A stretch of 64,000 nucleotides of DNA from Eubacterium sp. AM49-13BH (GCF_003464165.1 NZ_QSEK01000012.1:7148-71147); one strand, 5' to 3'; positions 17,173 through 27,249 are shown, numbered from the stretch's first letter. Notes: generated by a model from the letters alone, not told the origin. Numbers and translations are program-made.

Positions 17173-19341
17173 ATGGTAGACATGAGCAGGTACAATAAGT
17201 TAAGGATTAACCCTGATAGATATAATTATGATCTGACTACAAATCTTCCATTAAGAAGAACTTTCTGGAGAATAGCTGATAAAACAGTACTTTTTGATAA
17301 CAAAACATATTGCATACTGGCGATAGATATAGAGAATTTTCACCTTATTAATAAGTGGTATGGTCGTGAAACTGGTGATGAGCTTCTTATAGAGATTGGA
17401 GAAGCTCTTAAGAGTATAGATGCCGGGTATGGAACAATTTCCGGATATATGGGTGGAGATAATTTCTGTGTTATATTTGAAGAGAACGATGATGTGATTA
17501 ATCTAATCAGAAAAAGAATATCAGGTATTGTTAACGGATACAGGGGGCATGATATTACAAGGGCATATTATGGTGCATATAAGACTGCAGATAAGGATAT
17601 AACAACAGGAGAGATGTGTGATTATGCGTATGGTGCACTAGAGATAGCAAAACAGCGCCCTGATAAGGATATCTGCTGGTATGATGAGAGTATGACAAGG
17701 GAACAGGAAGCAGAAGCTAAGCTTATGCCAGAGATATGCAGCGCAATGGATAATGGAGAATTTACATTTTATCTTCAACCCAAATGTATATTAGAGACAG
17801 GTAAGATTATTGGTTCTGAGGCACTTGTGAGATGGATAAGTCCTGAGAAAGGATTTATTTCACCAGGACAGTTTATACCAATGCTTGAAAAAAACGGATT
17901 CATAAATAAACTTGATGTGTATATATGGGATAAAGTATGTCAGACTATAAGAAGATGGCTTGATGAGGGAAGAACAGTACTGCCAATATCAATAAATGTT
18001 TCGAGAGCAGATATATACTCTATGGATGTTGTAACAATACTTAAAGACATGATTGAAAAATATAATATTTCAACAGAGTATATTGAAATAGAGATTACAG
18101 AGAGTGCATATGTGGAGAATGGTTCAGTAATTAAGGATACGGAGAAGGCATTTAAGAATGCGGGCTTTAAGATTCTTATTGATGATTTTGGAAGCGGATA
18201 TTCATCACTTAACATGCTTAAAGATATTGATGCAGATGTTCTGAAACTGGATATGAAATTTCTAGACCTTAATCCGGAAAATAATGATAAAGGTGTAAGC
18301 ATTATAACGGCAGTTCTTGATATGGCAAGACAGCTGGATCTTCCTGCTATTGCTGAGGGGGTTGAGACTGATGAACAGCTCAAGCTGCTTGAACTTTTAG
18401 GCTGTGAATATGCACAGGGATTTTATTACTACAGACCTATGTCTATAAGTGACTATGAGAAGCTTGTTGATAATAAGGATAACGTAGCTGATAAGCTTAT
18501 TATTTTAAGAACAAGAAAGAATGATAAGTCTTATCTTAAGGAGATAACTGATTACTTCTGGAAGATTGCAGATGTTGATCTGGATACGGGAGCATATCAC
18601 TTTATAAGAAGGGCAGATGAGCCTGATTATGTTATGATACCAAGACCTAAGACTATTGCAGAATATGCAGACAGATATATTAAGTATGGTGTTATTCACC
18701 CGGATGATGTTTCACTTTACAAGGAAGCTATTAATCTTGACAGAATTAAGAAACAGCTTGATGATGGGAAAGAAAGAGGAACATACCAGATAAGATATAA
18801 TATGGATGGAGCATACAAATGGTATGTATTTGAGGTTACTAAGCCAACAAATTATTCTGAGGATAACAGGAGAGTGCTTTTCACATGGAAAGAAGCTGAT
18901 TATCAGGCAGGTGCAAGAGAAGATGCAATGGATATTGTATATGATACATTTATTAAGATACTCAGGGCTGATTTTCTGCATGACAGATATGAACTTATAA
19001 AGTCAACCCAGGAGGACATAATAAGAGATGCCGGATTATCAGGCAGTATTAAGGAATATATTGACAAATATATTGATATGGGAGTAGTTCACCCTGAGGA
19101 TGCCGGGGCATATAGAGATTTTGTCAATCCGGACAAGGTGCTTGAACATTTCAGAAATAATAAAAAATCACTGAGATTGAGACACAGACGGCTTCTTGAT
19201 GGCGAGTATAAGTGGGTGGAGCTGGTAGTATCAAAGAGTAAGGATTACAGTGAAGATATACCCGTGTTTATATTTTATCTCAGGGAAGTAAGATATATAT
19301 ATGAGCATACTATGGTTTCTGAAACAAAGAAAGAGGAGTAA
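17173..19341 (+). CDS. Degenerate GGDEF plus EAL cyclic-di-GMP phosphodiesterase with tandem C-terminal domains
   Basis: 722 residues with no membrane helix. A GGDEF domain (about 20-170) has the active-site motif GGDNF at 94-98 in place of GGDEF, so cyclase activity is doubtful. An EAL domain (about 190-435) keeps SEALVRW (Glu 216), EIEITESAY, DDFGSGYSS (337-345), KLDMKFL and AEGVETDEQ (Glu 395), so c-di-GMP hydrolysis is likely. The last 270 residues hold two similar PAS-like units: one with YIKYGVIHPDDVSLYKEAIN, the other with YIDMGVVHPEDAGAYRDFVN, each ending in a YKW-x-x-x-V strand. These may bind signals that control the EAL domain. Monocistronic; GGAGG 6 bases upstream. Confidence 0.85.
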   Translation: MVDMSRYNKLRINPDRYNYDLTTNLPLRRTFWRIADKTVLFDNKTYCILAIDIENFHLINKWYGRETGDELLIEIGEALKSIDAGYGTISGYMGGDNFCVIFEENDDVINLIRKRISGIVNGYRGHDITRAYYGAYKTADKDITTGEMCDYAYGALEIAKQRPDKDICWYDESMTREQEAEAKLMPEICSAMDNGEFTFYLQPKCILETGKIIGSEALVRWISPEKGFISPGQFIPMLEKNGFINKLDVYIWDKVCQTIRRWLDEGRTVLPISINVSRADIYSMDVVTILKDMIEKYNISTEYIEIEITESAYVENGSVIKDTEKAFKNAGFKILIDDFGSGYSSLNMLKDIDADVLKLDMKFLDLNPENNDKGVSIITAVLDMARQLDLPAIAEGVETDEQLKLLELLGCEYAQGFYYYRPMSISDYEKLVDNKDNVADKLIILRTRKNDKSYLKEITDYFWKIADVDLDTGAYHFIRRADEPDYVMIPRPKTIAEYADRYIKYGVIHPDDVSLYKEAINLDRIKKQLDDGKERGTYQIRYNMDGAYKWYVFEVTKPTNYSEDNRRVLFTWKEADYQAGAREDAMDIVYDTFIKILRADFLHDRYELIKSTQEDIIRDAGLSGSIKEYIDKYIDMGVVHPEDAGAYRDFVNPDKVLEHFRNNKKSLRLRHRRLLDGEYKWVELVVSKSKDYSEDIPVFIFYLREVRYIYEHTMVSETKKEE

Positions 19342-19353
19342 CTATGTTAAACA

Positions 19354-19409
19354 ATAGTAACAATTGTTATTATGAATAACTTTACAACCTTTTCTTTCAA
19401 TGATATTAT
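19354..19409 (+). promoter_or_regulatory. suf operon promoter with upstream palindrome
   Basis: TTTACA (19381-19386) and TATTAT (19404-19409) have a 17-base spacer. Just upstream is a 20-base near-perfect palindrome, ATAGTAACAA-TTGTTATTAT (19354-19373, one mismatch), a likely site for a dimeric regulator. Which protein binds is unknown; an Rrf2-type iron-sulfur sensor would be logical. Confidence 0.5.
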
Positions 19410-19446
19410 GTGTGTTGCTAAAAGAATGTACAGCTAAGGAGGCATT

Positions 19447-20187
19447 ATGGCACAGGAAATATTAAATGTGAGCCAGCTTAAGGTTGGTGTTGAAGATAAA
19501 GAAATACTTCATGGGGTTGATCTTTCTCTTAATAAGGGAGAGACTCATGTACTTATGGGACCTAACGGAGCAGGTAAGTCTACTCTTGGTTATGCTCTTA
19601 TGGGTAACCCTAGATATGAGATATTAGGGGGTAAGGTTACATTTAACGGAGAAGATTTACTTTCTAAGAATGTTGCTGAGAGATCACAGGCAGGTCTTTT
19701 CCTGTCATTCCAGAATCCTATTGAGGTTCCTGGTATTACACTCGGTAATTTTATAAGAAGTTCTATGGAGCAGCGTGGAAAGAAGATGACATACTTCAAG
19801 TTCAAGAAGCTCCTTCAGGAAAAGATGGAATTCCTTCAGATGGACCCATCATATATGGACAGAGACCTTAATGTTGGTTTCTCAGGTGGTGAGAAGAAGA
19901 AAGCGGAGATATTACAGCTTCTTATGCTTGAGCCTTCTCTTGCTATTCTTGATGAGACTGACTCAGGACTTGATGTAGATGCTGTTAAGACAGTATCACT
20001 GGGGGTTGAAGAGTATCAGAAGACTCAGAACGGAGCACTTCTTATTATCACTCACAGCACCCGTATCTTAGAGGCACTTAAGGTGGATTATACTCATGTT
20101 CTTGTCAATGGTAATGTTGTTGCAACAGGCGACAGTGCTATGATTGATGATATCAATGAGAACGGTTTCGAAAGATTCATCAGGTAA
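19447..20187 (+). CDS. sufC: Fe-S cluster assembly ATPase SufC
   Basis: 246 residues of a soluble ABC ATPase. Walker A is GPNGAGKSTLGYAL; the Q-loop region is LSFQNPIEVPGI; the signature is NVGFSGGEKKKAEILQLLML; Walker B with Glu is LAILDETDSGLDVDAV; the H-loop is ITHSTRIL. It lacks membrane partners and works with SufB and SufD in a cytosolic scaffold, with ATP hydrolysis driving cluster formation. First gene of sufC-B-D-S-U; start ATG after AAGGAGG. Confidence 0.97.
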   Translation: MAQEILNVSQLKVGVEDKEILHGVDLSLNKGETHVLMGPNGAGKSTLGYALMGNPRYEILGGKVTFNGEDLLSKNVAERSQAGLFLSFQNPIEVPGITLGNFIRSSMEQRGKKMTYFKFKKLLQEKMEFLQMDPSYMDRDLNVGFSGGEKKKAEILQLLMLEPSLAILDETDSGLDVDAVKTVSLGVEEYQKTQNGALLIITHSTRILEALKVDYTHVLVNGNVVATGDSAMIDDINENGFERFIR

Positions 20188-20207
20188 TTAAGGCTCGGAG
20201 GCTTGTA

Positions 20208-21614
20208 ATGGAAGAAAAGACATTTGTAGATGACATAAACAGAAGTGTTTATGATATTAAGAACGAAGAGAAAGACTCTTACAGAATAAAGCAGGGACTT
20301 ACTCCTGAAATCGTTGAGAAGATATCAGAAGAGAAGCATGATCCCGCATGGATGAGAGAGTTCAGACTTAAGTCATTAGAGATATATAATAATATGCAGG
20401 TGCCTGACTGGGGTCCGTCTATTGATGGACTTAATATGGATAATATCGCTACTTATGTTCGTGCCAATACGAATATGAAGGGTGACTGGAAAGATGTACC
20501 AGAAGAGATTAAGGATACATTTGACAGATTAGGTATTCCTAAGGCAGAGAGAGAGTCGTTAGCCGGAGTTGGAGCACAGTACGACTCAGAGCTTGTATAC
20601 CATAATGTCCGTAAGGAGGTTGCTGACCAGGGGGTTGTATACACTGATATGGAAAGTGCACTTACAGGTGAATATGCAGATATGGTACACGAGCATTTTA
20701 TGAAGCTTATTACACCACAGGATCATAAGTTCGCAGCACTTCACGGAGCTGTATGGTCTGGTGGTTCATTTGTGTATGTACCAAAGGGAGTTAATCTTGA
20801 GATTCCTCTGCAGTCATATTTCAGACTTAATGCTGCAGGAGCAGGTCAGTTTGAGCATACACTTATTATTGTTGATGAGGGTGCAAGTCTTCACTTTATT
20901 GAAGGATGTTCAGCACCTAAATATAACGTTGCCAATCTTCATGCAGGTGCGGTTGAACTTTTTGTGGCTAAGAATGCAAAGCTTCGTTACTCAACAATTG
21001 AGAACTGGAGCAAGAATATGTATAACCTTAACACTAAGAGAGCTACTGTTGCTGAGGGTGGTAAGATTGAATGGGTTTCAGGCTCATTTGGTTCGCATGT
21101 ATCATATCTGTATCCTATGAGTATCCTTAATGGTGAGCGTTCAAGCTGTGAATTTACAGGAATTACATTTGCAGGAGCAGGACAGAACCTTGATACAGGT
21201 ATGAAGGTAGTTCATAACGCACCAGCTACAACATCAGTTGTAAGTACTAAGTCAATATCTAAGGGTGGCGGAATCAGTACTTTCAGAAGTGCGGTAACAA
21301 TGACTACCAAGGCTAAGAAGAGTAAATCATCAGTTTCATGTCAGTCACTTATGATAGATGATATTTCAAGATCTGATACAATTCCGGCTATGGATATCCG
21401 TGTTAATGATGCGGATGTAGGACATGAGGCAACAATTGGACGAATCAGTGATGATGCTGTATTTTATCTTATGTCAAGAGGAATTCCGGAAGATGATGCG
21501 AGAGCAATGATTGTTTCAGGATTTGCTGATAATGTATCTAAGGAGCTTCCGCTTGAGTATGCAATGGAGATGAATAATCTTATTAAGCTTGAGATGAAGG
21601 GCAGCATTGGTTAA
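20208..21614 (+). CDS. sufB: Fe-S cluster scaffold protein SufB
   Basis: 468 residues with the SufBD beta-helix core. Conserved blocks are AVWSGGSFVYVPKGV, ATVAEGGKIEWVSGSFGSHV, SCEFTGITFAGAGQ, KSKSSVSCQSLMIDD (with the conserved Cys that accepts persulfide) and DADVGHEATIGRISDDAVFY. SufB builds the Fe-S cluster with SufC and SufD. It follows sufC by 20 bases (CTCGGAGG ribosome binding site). Length is typical. Confidence 0.97.
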   Translation: MEEKTFVDDINRSVYDIKNEEKDSYRIKQGLTPEIVEKISEEKHDPAWMREFRLKSLEIYNNMQVPDWGPSIDGLNMDNIATYVRANTNMKGDWKDVPEEIKDTFDRLGIPKAERESLAGVGAQYDSELVYHNVRKEVADQGVVYTDMESALTGEYADMVHEHFMKLITPQDHKFAALHGAVWSGGSFVYVPKGVNLEIPLQSYFRLNAAGAGQFEHTLIIVDEGASLHFIEGCSAPKYNVANLHAGAVELFVAKNAKLRYSTIENWSKNMYNLNTKRATVAEGGKIEWVSGSFGSHVSYLYPMSILNGERSSCEFTGITFAGAGQNLDTGMKVVHNAPATTSVVSTKSISKGGGISTFRSAVTMTTKAKKSKSSVSCQSLMIDDISRSDTIPAMDIRVNDADVGHEATIGRISDDAVFYLMSRGIPEDDARAMIVSGFADNVSKELPLEYAMEMNNLIKLEMKGSIG

Positions 21615-21638
21615 GTTAATCAGAGTGAGGAATATGAT

Positions 21639-22709
21639 ATGATAGGTATCGAAGAAAAGGACATGATAATAAACCGTATCCCAGCCAAGACATGGAATCA
21701 TCTTCATATGAACCAGAGCAAGGTTGGAGAGGTTGTAATTAACCGTACAGGTGAGTTAAATGCTTCTGTTAATGATGTCAGTCTTATAGATGATGGAAAG
21801 CTTAACAATGGGGAGCTTGACAATATCATTGGTGGATGTGGTCAGGAGATTACAGAGGCAGCTAAGAAGTCACAGACTGAACCTGTATATTATATAACAG
21901 ATAAGAAGAATGCAGGTTTTGTAAGACTCAACTTCAATTATGGAAAGAGTAATGCAGACATCAATGTTGTTGGTATTGAAACTAAAGAGAATGCCAGCAT
22001 TGATGTTTATATGGATTTTAACGGAGATAAGGACGGGGAAGGTTTTGCAGCAGTACAGACAAGATTATATGCTGCGAAGGATTCGGTTATCCGTCTTATC
22101 CAGATTCAGAGGGTAGGCGCAGAGACAACATTTATTAATGATATCGGTGGTTACTGCGAAGACGGTGCAAGAATTGAGCTTGTGCAGCTTTACTTAAGCG
22201 GTAAGAACAGATACGAAGGCTGTGAGATTAAGCTTGCAGGTAATGGAAGCTCTATGTCTGCAGAGATTGGATATGTTGCAGCAGGTAAAGAAAGACTTGA
22301 TATGAACTACTGCATAAGACATATTGGCAAGAAGACAGAATGTGCAATCAATGCGGCAGGTGCATTGAGAGATACAGCATTTAAGCTGTTCAGAGGAACT
22401 ATTGATTTCGTTAAGGGTTCAGCAGGTTCTGTAGGTAATGAGAAGGAAGAAGTTCTTCTTATTGATGAAAAATGTGTCAACCAGACTATTCCTATTATTC
22501 TATGTGCAGAAGAAGATGTTGTCGGTAATCACGGTGCAACTATAGGAAAGCCTGATGAGGAGCTTTTATTCTATCTTGAATCAAGAGGAATACCGGCACA
22601 AGAATGTTATAATATGCTGGCAGCAGCTAAGCTTTTAGCTGTATGCGGCAAAATCCCTGATGATGGTATCAGGAACGAGATACATGACTACATTAAAGAG
22701 GTTTATTAA
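21639..22709 (+). CDS. sufD: Fe-S cluster assembly protein SufD
   Basis: 356 residues, shorter and less conserved than SufB but with the same core. It has YVAAGKERLDMNYCIRHIGK, GALRDTAFKLFRGTIDFVKG and the C-terminal VVGNHGATIGKPDEELLFYL, then ESRGIPAQECYNMLAAAKLL. SufD pairs with SufB and is needed for iron entry. The start is set by GAGTGAGGA; the stop overlaps the sufS start by one base (TAATG). Confidence 0.93.
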   Translation: MIGIEEKDMIINRIPAKTWNHLHMNQSKVGEVVINRTGELNASVNDVSLIDDGKLNNGELDNIIGGCGQEITEAAKKSQTEPVYYITDKKNAGFVRLNFNYGKSNADINVVGIETKENASIDVYMDFNGDKDGEGFAAVQTRLYAAKDSVIRLIQIQRVGAETTFINDIGGYCEDGARIELVQLYLSGKNRYEGCEIKLAGNGSSMSAEIGYVAAGKERLDMNYCIRHIGKKTECAINAAGALRDTAFKLFRGTIDFVKGSAGSVGNEKEEVLLIDEKCVNQTIPIILCAEEDVVGNHGATIGKPDEELLFYLESRGIPAQECYNMLAAAKLLAVCGKIPDDGIRNEIHDYIKEVY

Positions 22710-23938
22710 TGAGTGAGTTAAGTAAGACGATTGAGTCTATAAGAAAAGATTTCCCACTTATTTCGGGAAGCAATATTGCATATCTTGATAATGCAGCGAC
22801 TACACAGAAGCCACAGGCTGTTCTTGATGCAGTTAATAAGTATTATCAGGAGATGAACGCCAATCCGTTCAGAGGTGTATACGAATTAAGTGAGATTGCT
22901 ACAGAAAGCTATGAGAATGCAAGAAAGGCAGTAGCACAGTTTATTGGTGCTAAAGATGCAAGCCAGATAGTATTTACAAGAAATGCTACAGAGAGTCTTA
23001 ACTTAATTGCATACAGTTATGGAATGAATTTCATTAAAGAGGGTGATGAGATTGTTGTTAGTGTTATGGAACACCACAGCAATTTCCTTCCATGGAAGCA
23101 GGTTGCAGAAAAATGTGGAGCGGTATTAAAGCAGCTTATACCTGATGAGAATGGAGAGATTACAGACAAGTCTTTAGAGGTTATCACAGATAAGACCAGG
23201 CTTGTAGCAGTTACCCAGGTTTCTAATGTATTAGGAAGAGTTAATGATATAAAGCATATTGCAGAGGTTGCACATGCACATGGTGCGGTTATTGTGGCTG
23301 ACGGAGCACAGAGTGTTCCTCATATGCCGGTTAATGTAACAGACCTTGATGTTGACTTCCTTGTATTTTCTGGACATAAGATGTTAGCACCTATGGGAAT
23401 CGGAGCATTATATGGCAAGAAAGAGCTTCTTGACAAGATGCCACCATTCTTAAGCGGTGGTGAGATGATTGAGATTGTTCACTGGGACAGAGTTAAATAT
23501 GCAGAGGTTCCACATAAGTTCGAGGCAGGAACTGTTAATACAGGCGGTGCAGTAGGACTTCATGCGGCAATTGATTATATTAACAATGTTGGATTTGACA
23601 CAATTATGGCACAGGAGCGAAAGCTTACTAAGATTGCTGTAGATGCAATTAAGGACATGAAGGGAGTCAATTTAATAGGTTCTTCGAAGGCAGAAGACCA
23701 TGAGGGTATAGTCACATTTACAATTGACGGAGTACACCCACATGATGTTGCTTCTATACTTGATTCACAGCATATTGCAGTAAGAGCAGGGCATCACTGC
23801 GCACAGCCATTAATGGATTTCCTTAAGGTTAATTCAACAACGAGAGCAAGCTTTGCTTTCTATAACACAGAAGAAGAAGTACAGCATTTTGTAGAAGAAC
23901 TATCTAAGATCAGGGGGCTTATGGGATATGGAGACTAA
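22709..23938 (+). CDS. sufS: Cysteine desulfurase SufS
   Basis: 409 residues of the class-V aminotransferase fold. N-terminal YLDNAATTQKPQAV, PLP-binding VMEHHSNFLPW, DGAQSVPHMPV, and the Schiff-base Lys in FLVFSGHKMLAPMGIGALYG. The catalytic Cys is in RAGHHCAQPLM. It releases sulfur from cysteine and hands it to SufU. Type II (SufS) by length and by the RAGHHCAQP motif. It overlaps sufD and, by 11 bases, sufU. Confidence 0.97.
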   Translation: MSELSKTIESIRKDFPLISGSNIAYLDNAATTQKPQAVLDAVNKYYQEMNANPFRGVYELSEIATESYENARKAVAQFIGAKDASQIVFTRNATESLNLIAYSYGMNFIKEGDEIVVSVMEHHSNFLPWKQVAEKCGAVLKQLIPDENGEITDKSLEVITDKTRLVAVTQVSNVLGRVNDIKHIAEVAHAHGAVIVADGAQSVPHMPVNVTDLDVDFLVFSGHKMLAPMGIGALYGKKELLDKMPPFLSGGEMIEIVHWDRVKYAEVPHKFEAGTVNTGGAVGLHAAIDYINNVGFDTIMAQERKLTKIAVDAIKDMKGVNLIGSSKAEDHEGIVTFTIDGVHPHDVASILDSQHIAVRAGHHCAQPLMDFLKVNSTTRASFAFYNTEEEVQHFVEELSKIRGLMGYGD

Positions 23939-24367
23939 AACTTTTTATAATGAGGTTCTTACGGACCACAACATGCATCCATATCATAAGCATGATATAG
24001 ACAATGCAGACTTAGAGCTTGAGGGTGTTAATCCAAGCTGTGGAGATGACATTATCTTAAAGCTTAAGTTTGATGATGCTAAGAAACTATTGTTGATGGG
24101 GCATTTACAGGAGATGGCTGTGCAATATCGCAGGCATCAGCAGATATAATGCTTGAGCTTATCATTGGAAAGCCTGTTGATGAGGCTGTACATCTCTCAG
24201 AACTTTTCCTTAAGATGATTAAGGATGAGGCAACTGAGGAAGAGATTGATGAGCTTGATGAAGCCGGAGCATTAAGAGATATCTCTCATATGCCAGCAAG
24301 AGTTAAATGTGCAGTACTTGGCTGGCACACAATGGAAGAGATGGTAGAGAACCTTAAGAATGTTTAG
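23928..24367 (+). pseudogene. sufU: Zn-dependent sulfurtransferase SufU, interrupted by one-base frameshift
   Basis: The first frame reads METKTFYNEVLTDHNMHPYH, NADLELEGVNPSCGDDIILK and is lost after DDAKK. The following frame reads IVDGAFTGDGCAISQASADI and continues to MPARVKCAVLGWHTMEEMVE at 24367. Adding one A to AAGAAACTATT restores KKTIVDGAF. Conserved Cys 38 or so, Cys of GDGCAIS and RVKCAVLGW are all present, so the zinc/sulfur-acceptor site is complete. The missing base fits the single-base pattern of this window and is probably a sequence error. SufU accepts sulfur from SufS in Gram-positive bacteria. Confidence 0.9.
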
Positions 24368-24372
24368 AATGT

Positions 24373-24410
24373 AACCCAATCACTTATAATATGGTGATTG
24401 GGTTTTAATG
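24373..24410 (+). terminator. suf operon terminator
   Basis: AACCCAATCAC (24373-24383) pairs with GTGATTGGGTT (24394-24404), followed by TTAATG. It lies directly after sufU. The U tract is short because the next gene begins close by. Confidence 0.75.
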
Positions 24411-24434
24411 TTTGTAGATAAGAATGGAGTAAAT

Positions 24435-25280
24435 ATGGAAAAGAAATTAGTTAAGCAGCAGCTTCTTACAGGAGAACGTGCTCTTTTTGCAAGCAAAGAC
24501 CTTCGTATTGAAGATTCTATATTTGATGATGGTGAGTCTCCATTAAAGGAGAGCAGTAATATAGAGCTTGTAAACAGCAGTTTTAAGTGGAAATATCCAC
24601 TCTGGTACTGCAACAATGTCAATGTAAAGGACTGTTATTTCTTTGAGATGGGAAGAGCAGGAGTATGGTACACTAACGATATTAATGTTGAGGATACAAT
24701 TATTGAAGCACCTAAGAATTTCAGAAGATGCAACAGATTAGGCCTTAAGAATGTAGAGTTCGTCAATGCCGAGGAAACTCTCTGGAGCTGTGATAATGTT
24801 ACTATGACAAATGTAGTGGCAAAGGGGAATTATTTTGCAATGAACAGCAACGATATGAAGATTGACGGTCTTAAGCTTGTCGGCAATTATCCATTTGATG
24901 GAAGTAAGAATCTTGAGATAAGAAATTCAAGACTTATGAGCAAGGATGCTTTCTGGAATGCTGAAAATATAACAGTGTATGATTCATACATTTCAGGTGA
25001 GTACCTTGGCTGGAATTCAAAGAATCTTACGTTTATCAACTGTACAATAGAGAGCCTTCAGGGATTGTGTTACATTGATAATCTTGTTATGAAGAACTGC
25101 AAGCTTATTAATACAACACTTGCTTTCGAGTATTCAACTGTAGATGCTGATATCACCAGCAGGGTTGACAGCGTGTTAAATCCAACTTCAGGAACGATAA
25201 CAGCAGACAGTATAGATAAGCTTATAATTGAGAAGGATAAGGTTGATCCTTCGCTTACTAAGATAGTATGCAGGAATTAA
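24435..25280 (+). CDS. DUF3737 family beta-helix protein
   Basis: 281 residues from ATG 24435 (GGAG 5 bases upstream; an upstream ATG 24408 lies in the terminator). The protein is made of repeated short strands such as NVNVKDCYFFEMGRAGVWYT, NDINVEDTIIEAPKNFRRCN and NLEIRNSRLMSKDAFWNAEN, a right-handed beta-helix pattern with N/D-capped turns. This is the DUF3737 family, common in Bacillota gut bacteria and often near PLP enzymes. No signal peptide, so cytosolic. The function is unknown; the fold resembles polysaccharide-acting helices but lacks visible catalytic residues. Confidence 0.85.
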   Translation: MEKKLVKQQLLTGERALFASKDLRIEDSIFDDGESPLKESSNIELVNSSFKWKYPLWYCNNVNVKDCYFFEMGRAGVWYTNDINVEDTIIEAPKNFRRCNRLGLKNVEFVNAEETLWSCDNVTMTNVVAKGNYFAMNSNDMKIDGLKLVGNYPFDGSKNLEIRNSRLMSKDAFWNAENITVYDSYISGEYLGWNSKNLTFINCTIESLQGLCYIDNLVMKNCKLINTTLAFEYSTVDADITSRVDSVLNPTSGTITADSIDKLIIEKDKVDPSLTKIVCRN

Positions 25281-25311
25281 TTAAGGTGTGTTATCAGGGA
25301 GGAAGCTGATT

Positions 25312-26480
25312 ATGAAATATGATTTTGATACGGTGGTAAACCGCCGCGGAACTGATTCACTGAAATGGGATGTTGCAGACAATGAGCTTCCTATGTGGGT
25401 TGCAGACATGGATTTTAAGACAGCACCAGAGATAACAGAAGCTATCAAGGCAAAGGCTGACCTTGGAATATATGGATATTCAGACGTTCCAAAAGGCTGG
25501 TATGACGCGTACACAGCTGGTGGGAAAGACGCCATAATTTCAGGATGGAAGACGACTGGCTTATGTTTGTAACAGGGGTTATTCCTGCAATATCAAGTTC
25601 TGTAAGAAAGCTTACAACACCAGCTGAGAATGTTGTTATCATGACACCTGTATACAACATTTTCTTTAACAGTATTCTTAATAATGGCAGAAATGTGTTA
25701 CAGAGCCAGCTTGTATACGATAATGGCAGATATGCGATAGATTTTGAAGACCTTGAAGTTAAGCTTAAGAACCCACAGACAACGCTTCTTATTCTGTGCA
25801 ACCCACAGAATCCGGGTGGAAATGTATGGAGTAAGGAAGAACTTGCGCGGATTGGAGAGCTTGCTTATAAGTATGGAGTTGTTGTTATATCTGATGAGAT
25901 TCACTGCGAGCTTACAGACCCAGGAGTTGATTATGTGCCATTTGCAAGTGTTTCGGAGGTATGCAAGAAGATATCTGTAACATGCATAGCACCTACGAAA
26001 ACATTTAACATGGCAGGTTTACAGACAGCAGCAATATGTGTGCCGGATGAGCGACTCCGTCACAAGGTTTGGCGTGCAATCAATACTGATGAGGTAGCTG
26101 AGCCAAATGTTTTCGCAGTGGATGCGGCTATAGCTGCATTTACAAAGGGCGAGGAATGGCTTGAGCAGTTAAGAGCATATATCTATGAGAATAAACAGAT
26201 TACGAAGAATTATGTGGATGCAGAGATTGATGGAGTTTCGATGACAGAATCCAAGGCAACATATTTATGCTGGCTTGATGTAAGTAATATTACAGATGAC
26301 TCAACAAAGCTTGCTGCATATATACGAAAAGAGACAGGTCTGTATATGTCAGCCGGAAAAGGCTTTGGTGGTGACGGAAGGAGCTTTTTAAGGCTTAATG
26401 TGGCGTGCCCTAAGGCAACATTGATGGATGGTCTGGAAAGACTTAAATGTGGGGTGGCTGGATTTGTGAATTGTCATTAA
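25312..26480 (+). pseudogene. MalY/PatB-type cystathionine beta-lyase, one-base frameshift
   Basis: ATG 25312, with GGGAGGAAG upstream, reads YDFDTVVNRRGTDSLKWDVA, ELPMWVADMDFKTAPEITEA and YGYSDVPKGWYDAYTAG, then loses frame. The next frame continues RMEDDWLMFVTGVIPAIS, CNPQNPGGNVWSKEEL, VVISDEIHCELTDPG and the PLP-lysine region APTKTFNMAGLQTAA to 26480. One extra T in GCTGGTGGG restores TAWWERRHNFRMEDD. The reconstructed protein is about 390 residues with all aminotransferase-fold I residues. The family cleaves cystathionine or cysteine C-S bonds. Probably a sequencing error. Confidence 0.88.
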
Positions 26481-26649
26481 ATACGCTAAGCCAACATTAT
26501 ATGCCAGAAATAGATAAGAATAATTACAAAAGAATAATGTAGGATATATCCAGCAATTTATCTACACAAATCATATTGAGTTTTATGCCATCCTAGAGTA
26601 AAATATAATAGAATTTGGTTATATATCAGATTGTGAAGGAGATTGAATT

Positions 26650-27249
26650 ATGAATATTGTATGTTTAGACCTTGAGGGCGTTCTTGTACCAGAGATATGG
26701 ATTGCATTTGCGCAGGCAAGCGGAATCCCAGAACTTAAGAGAACAACAAGAGACGAACCAGATTATGATAAGCTTATGAACTGGAGACTTGGTATTCTTA
26801 AGGAGCATGGTCTTGGACTTAAGGAGATTCAGGATACTATTGCTAAGATTGATCCAATTCCAGGTGCTAAGGAATTTCTTGATGAATTAAGAAGCATAAC
26901 ACAGGTTATCATTATTTCAGATACATTTACACAGTTTGCTACTCCACTTATGAAGAAGCTGGGCTGGCCAACTATTTTCTGTAATTCTCTTGAGGTAGCT
27001 GATAATGGCGAGATTACAGGTTTCAAGATGCGTTGTGAGCAGTCGAAGCTTACAACAGTTAAGGCTTTACAGTCTATTGGCTATGACACTATTGCATCAG
27101 GAGACAGTCACAATGATTTAGGAATGATTAAGGCAAGCAAGGCAGGTTTCCTCTTTAAGAGTACAGAGCAGATTAAGGCTGATAATCCTGAATTAGAGGC
27201 ATTTGATACATATGATGAGCTTTTAGTTGCTATTAAGAAGGCACTTTAA
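26650..27249 (+). CDS. thrH: Bifunctional phosphoserine phosphatase/homoserine phosphotransferase ThrH
   Basis: 199 residues of the HAD superfamily. Motif I is CLDLEGVLVPEIW with the nucleophile Asp at residue 7; motif II is IIISDTFTQF; motif III lysine lies in EQSKLTTV; motif IV is ASGDSHNDLGM. The DLEGVLVPE start is diagnostic of ThrH, which can hydrolyse phosphoserine and transfer its phosphate to homoserine. A role in serine/threonine synthesis is likely. It stands 170 bases after the beta-lyase gene with AAGGAG upstream, and may share a transcript with the alarmone synthetase that follows by 27 bases. Confidence 0.9.
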   Translation: MNIVCLDLEGVLVPEIWIAFAQASGIPELKRTTRDEPDYDKLMNWRLGILKEHGLGLKEIQDTIAKIDPIPGAKEFLDELRSITQVIIISDTFTQFATPLMKKLGWPTIFCNSLEVADNGEITGFKMRCEQSKLTTVKALQSIGYDTIASGDSHNDLGMIKASKAGFLFKSTEQIKADNPELEAFDTYDELLVAIKKAL

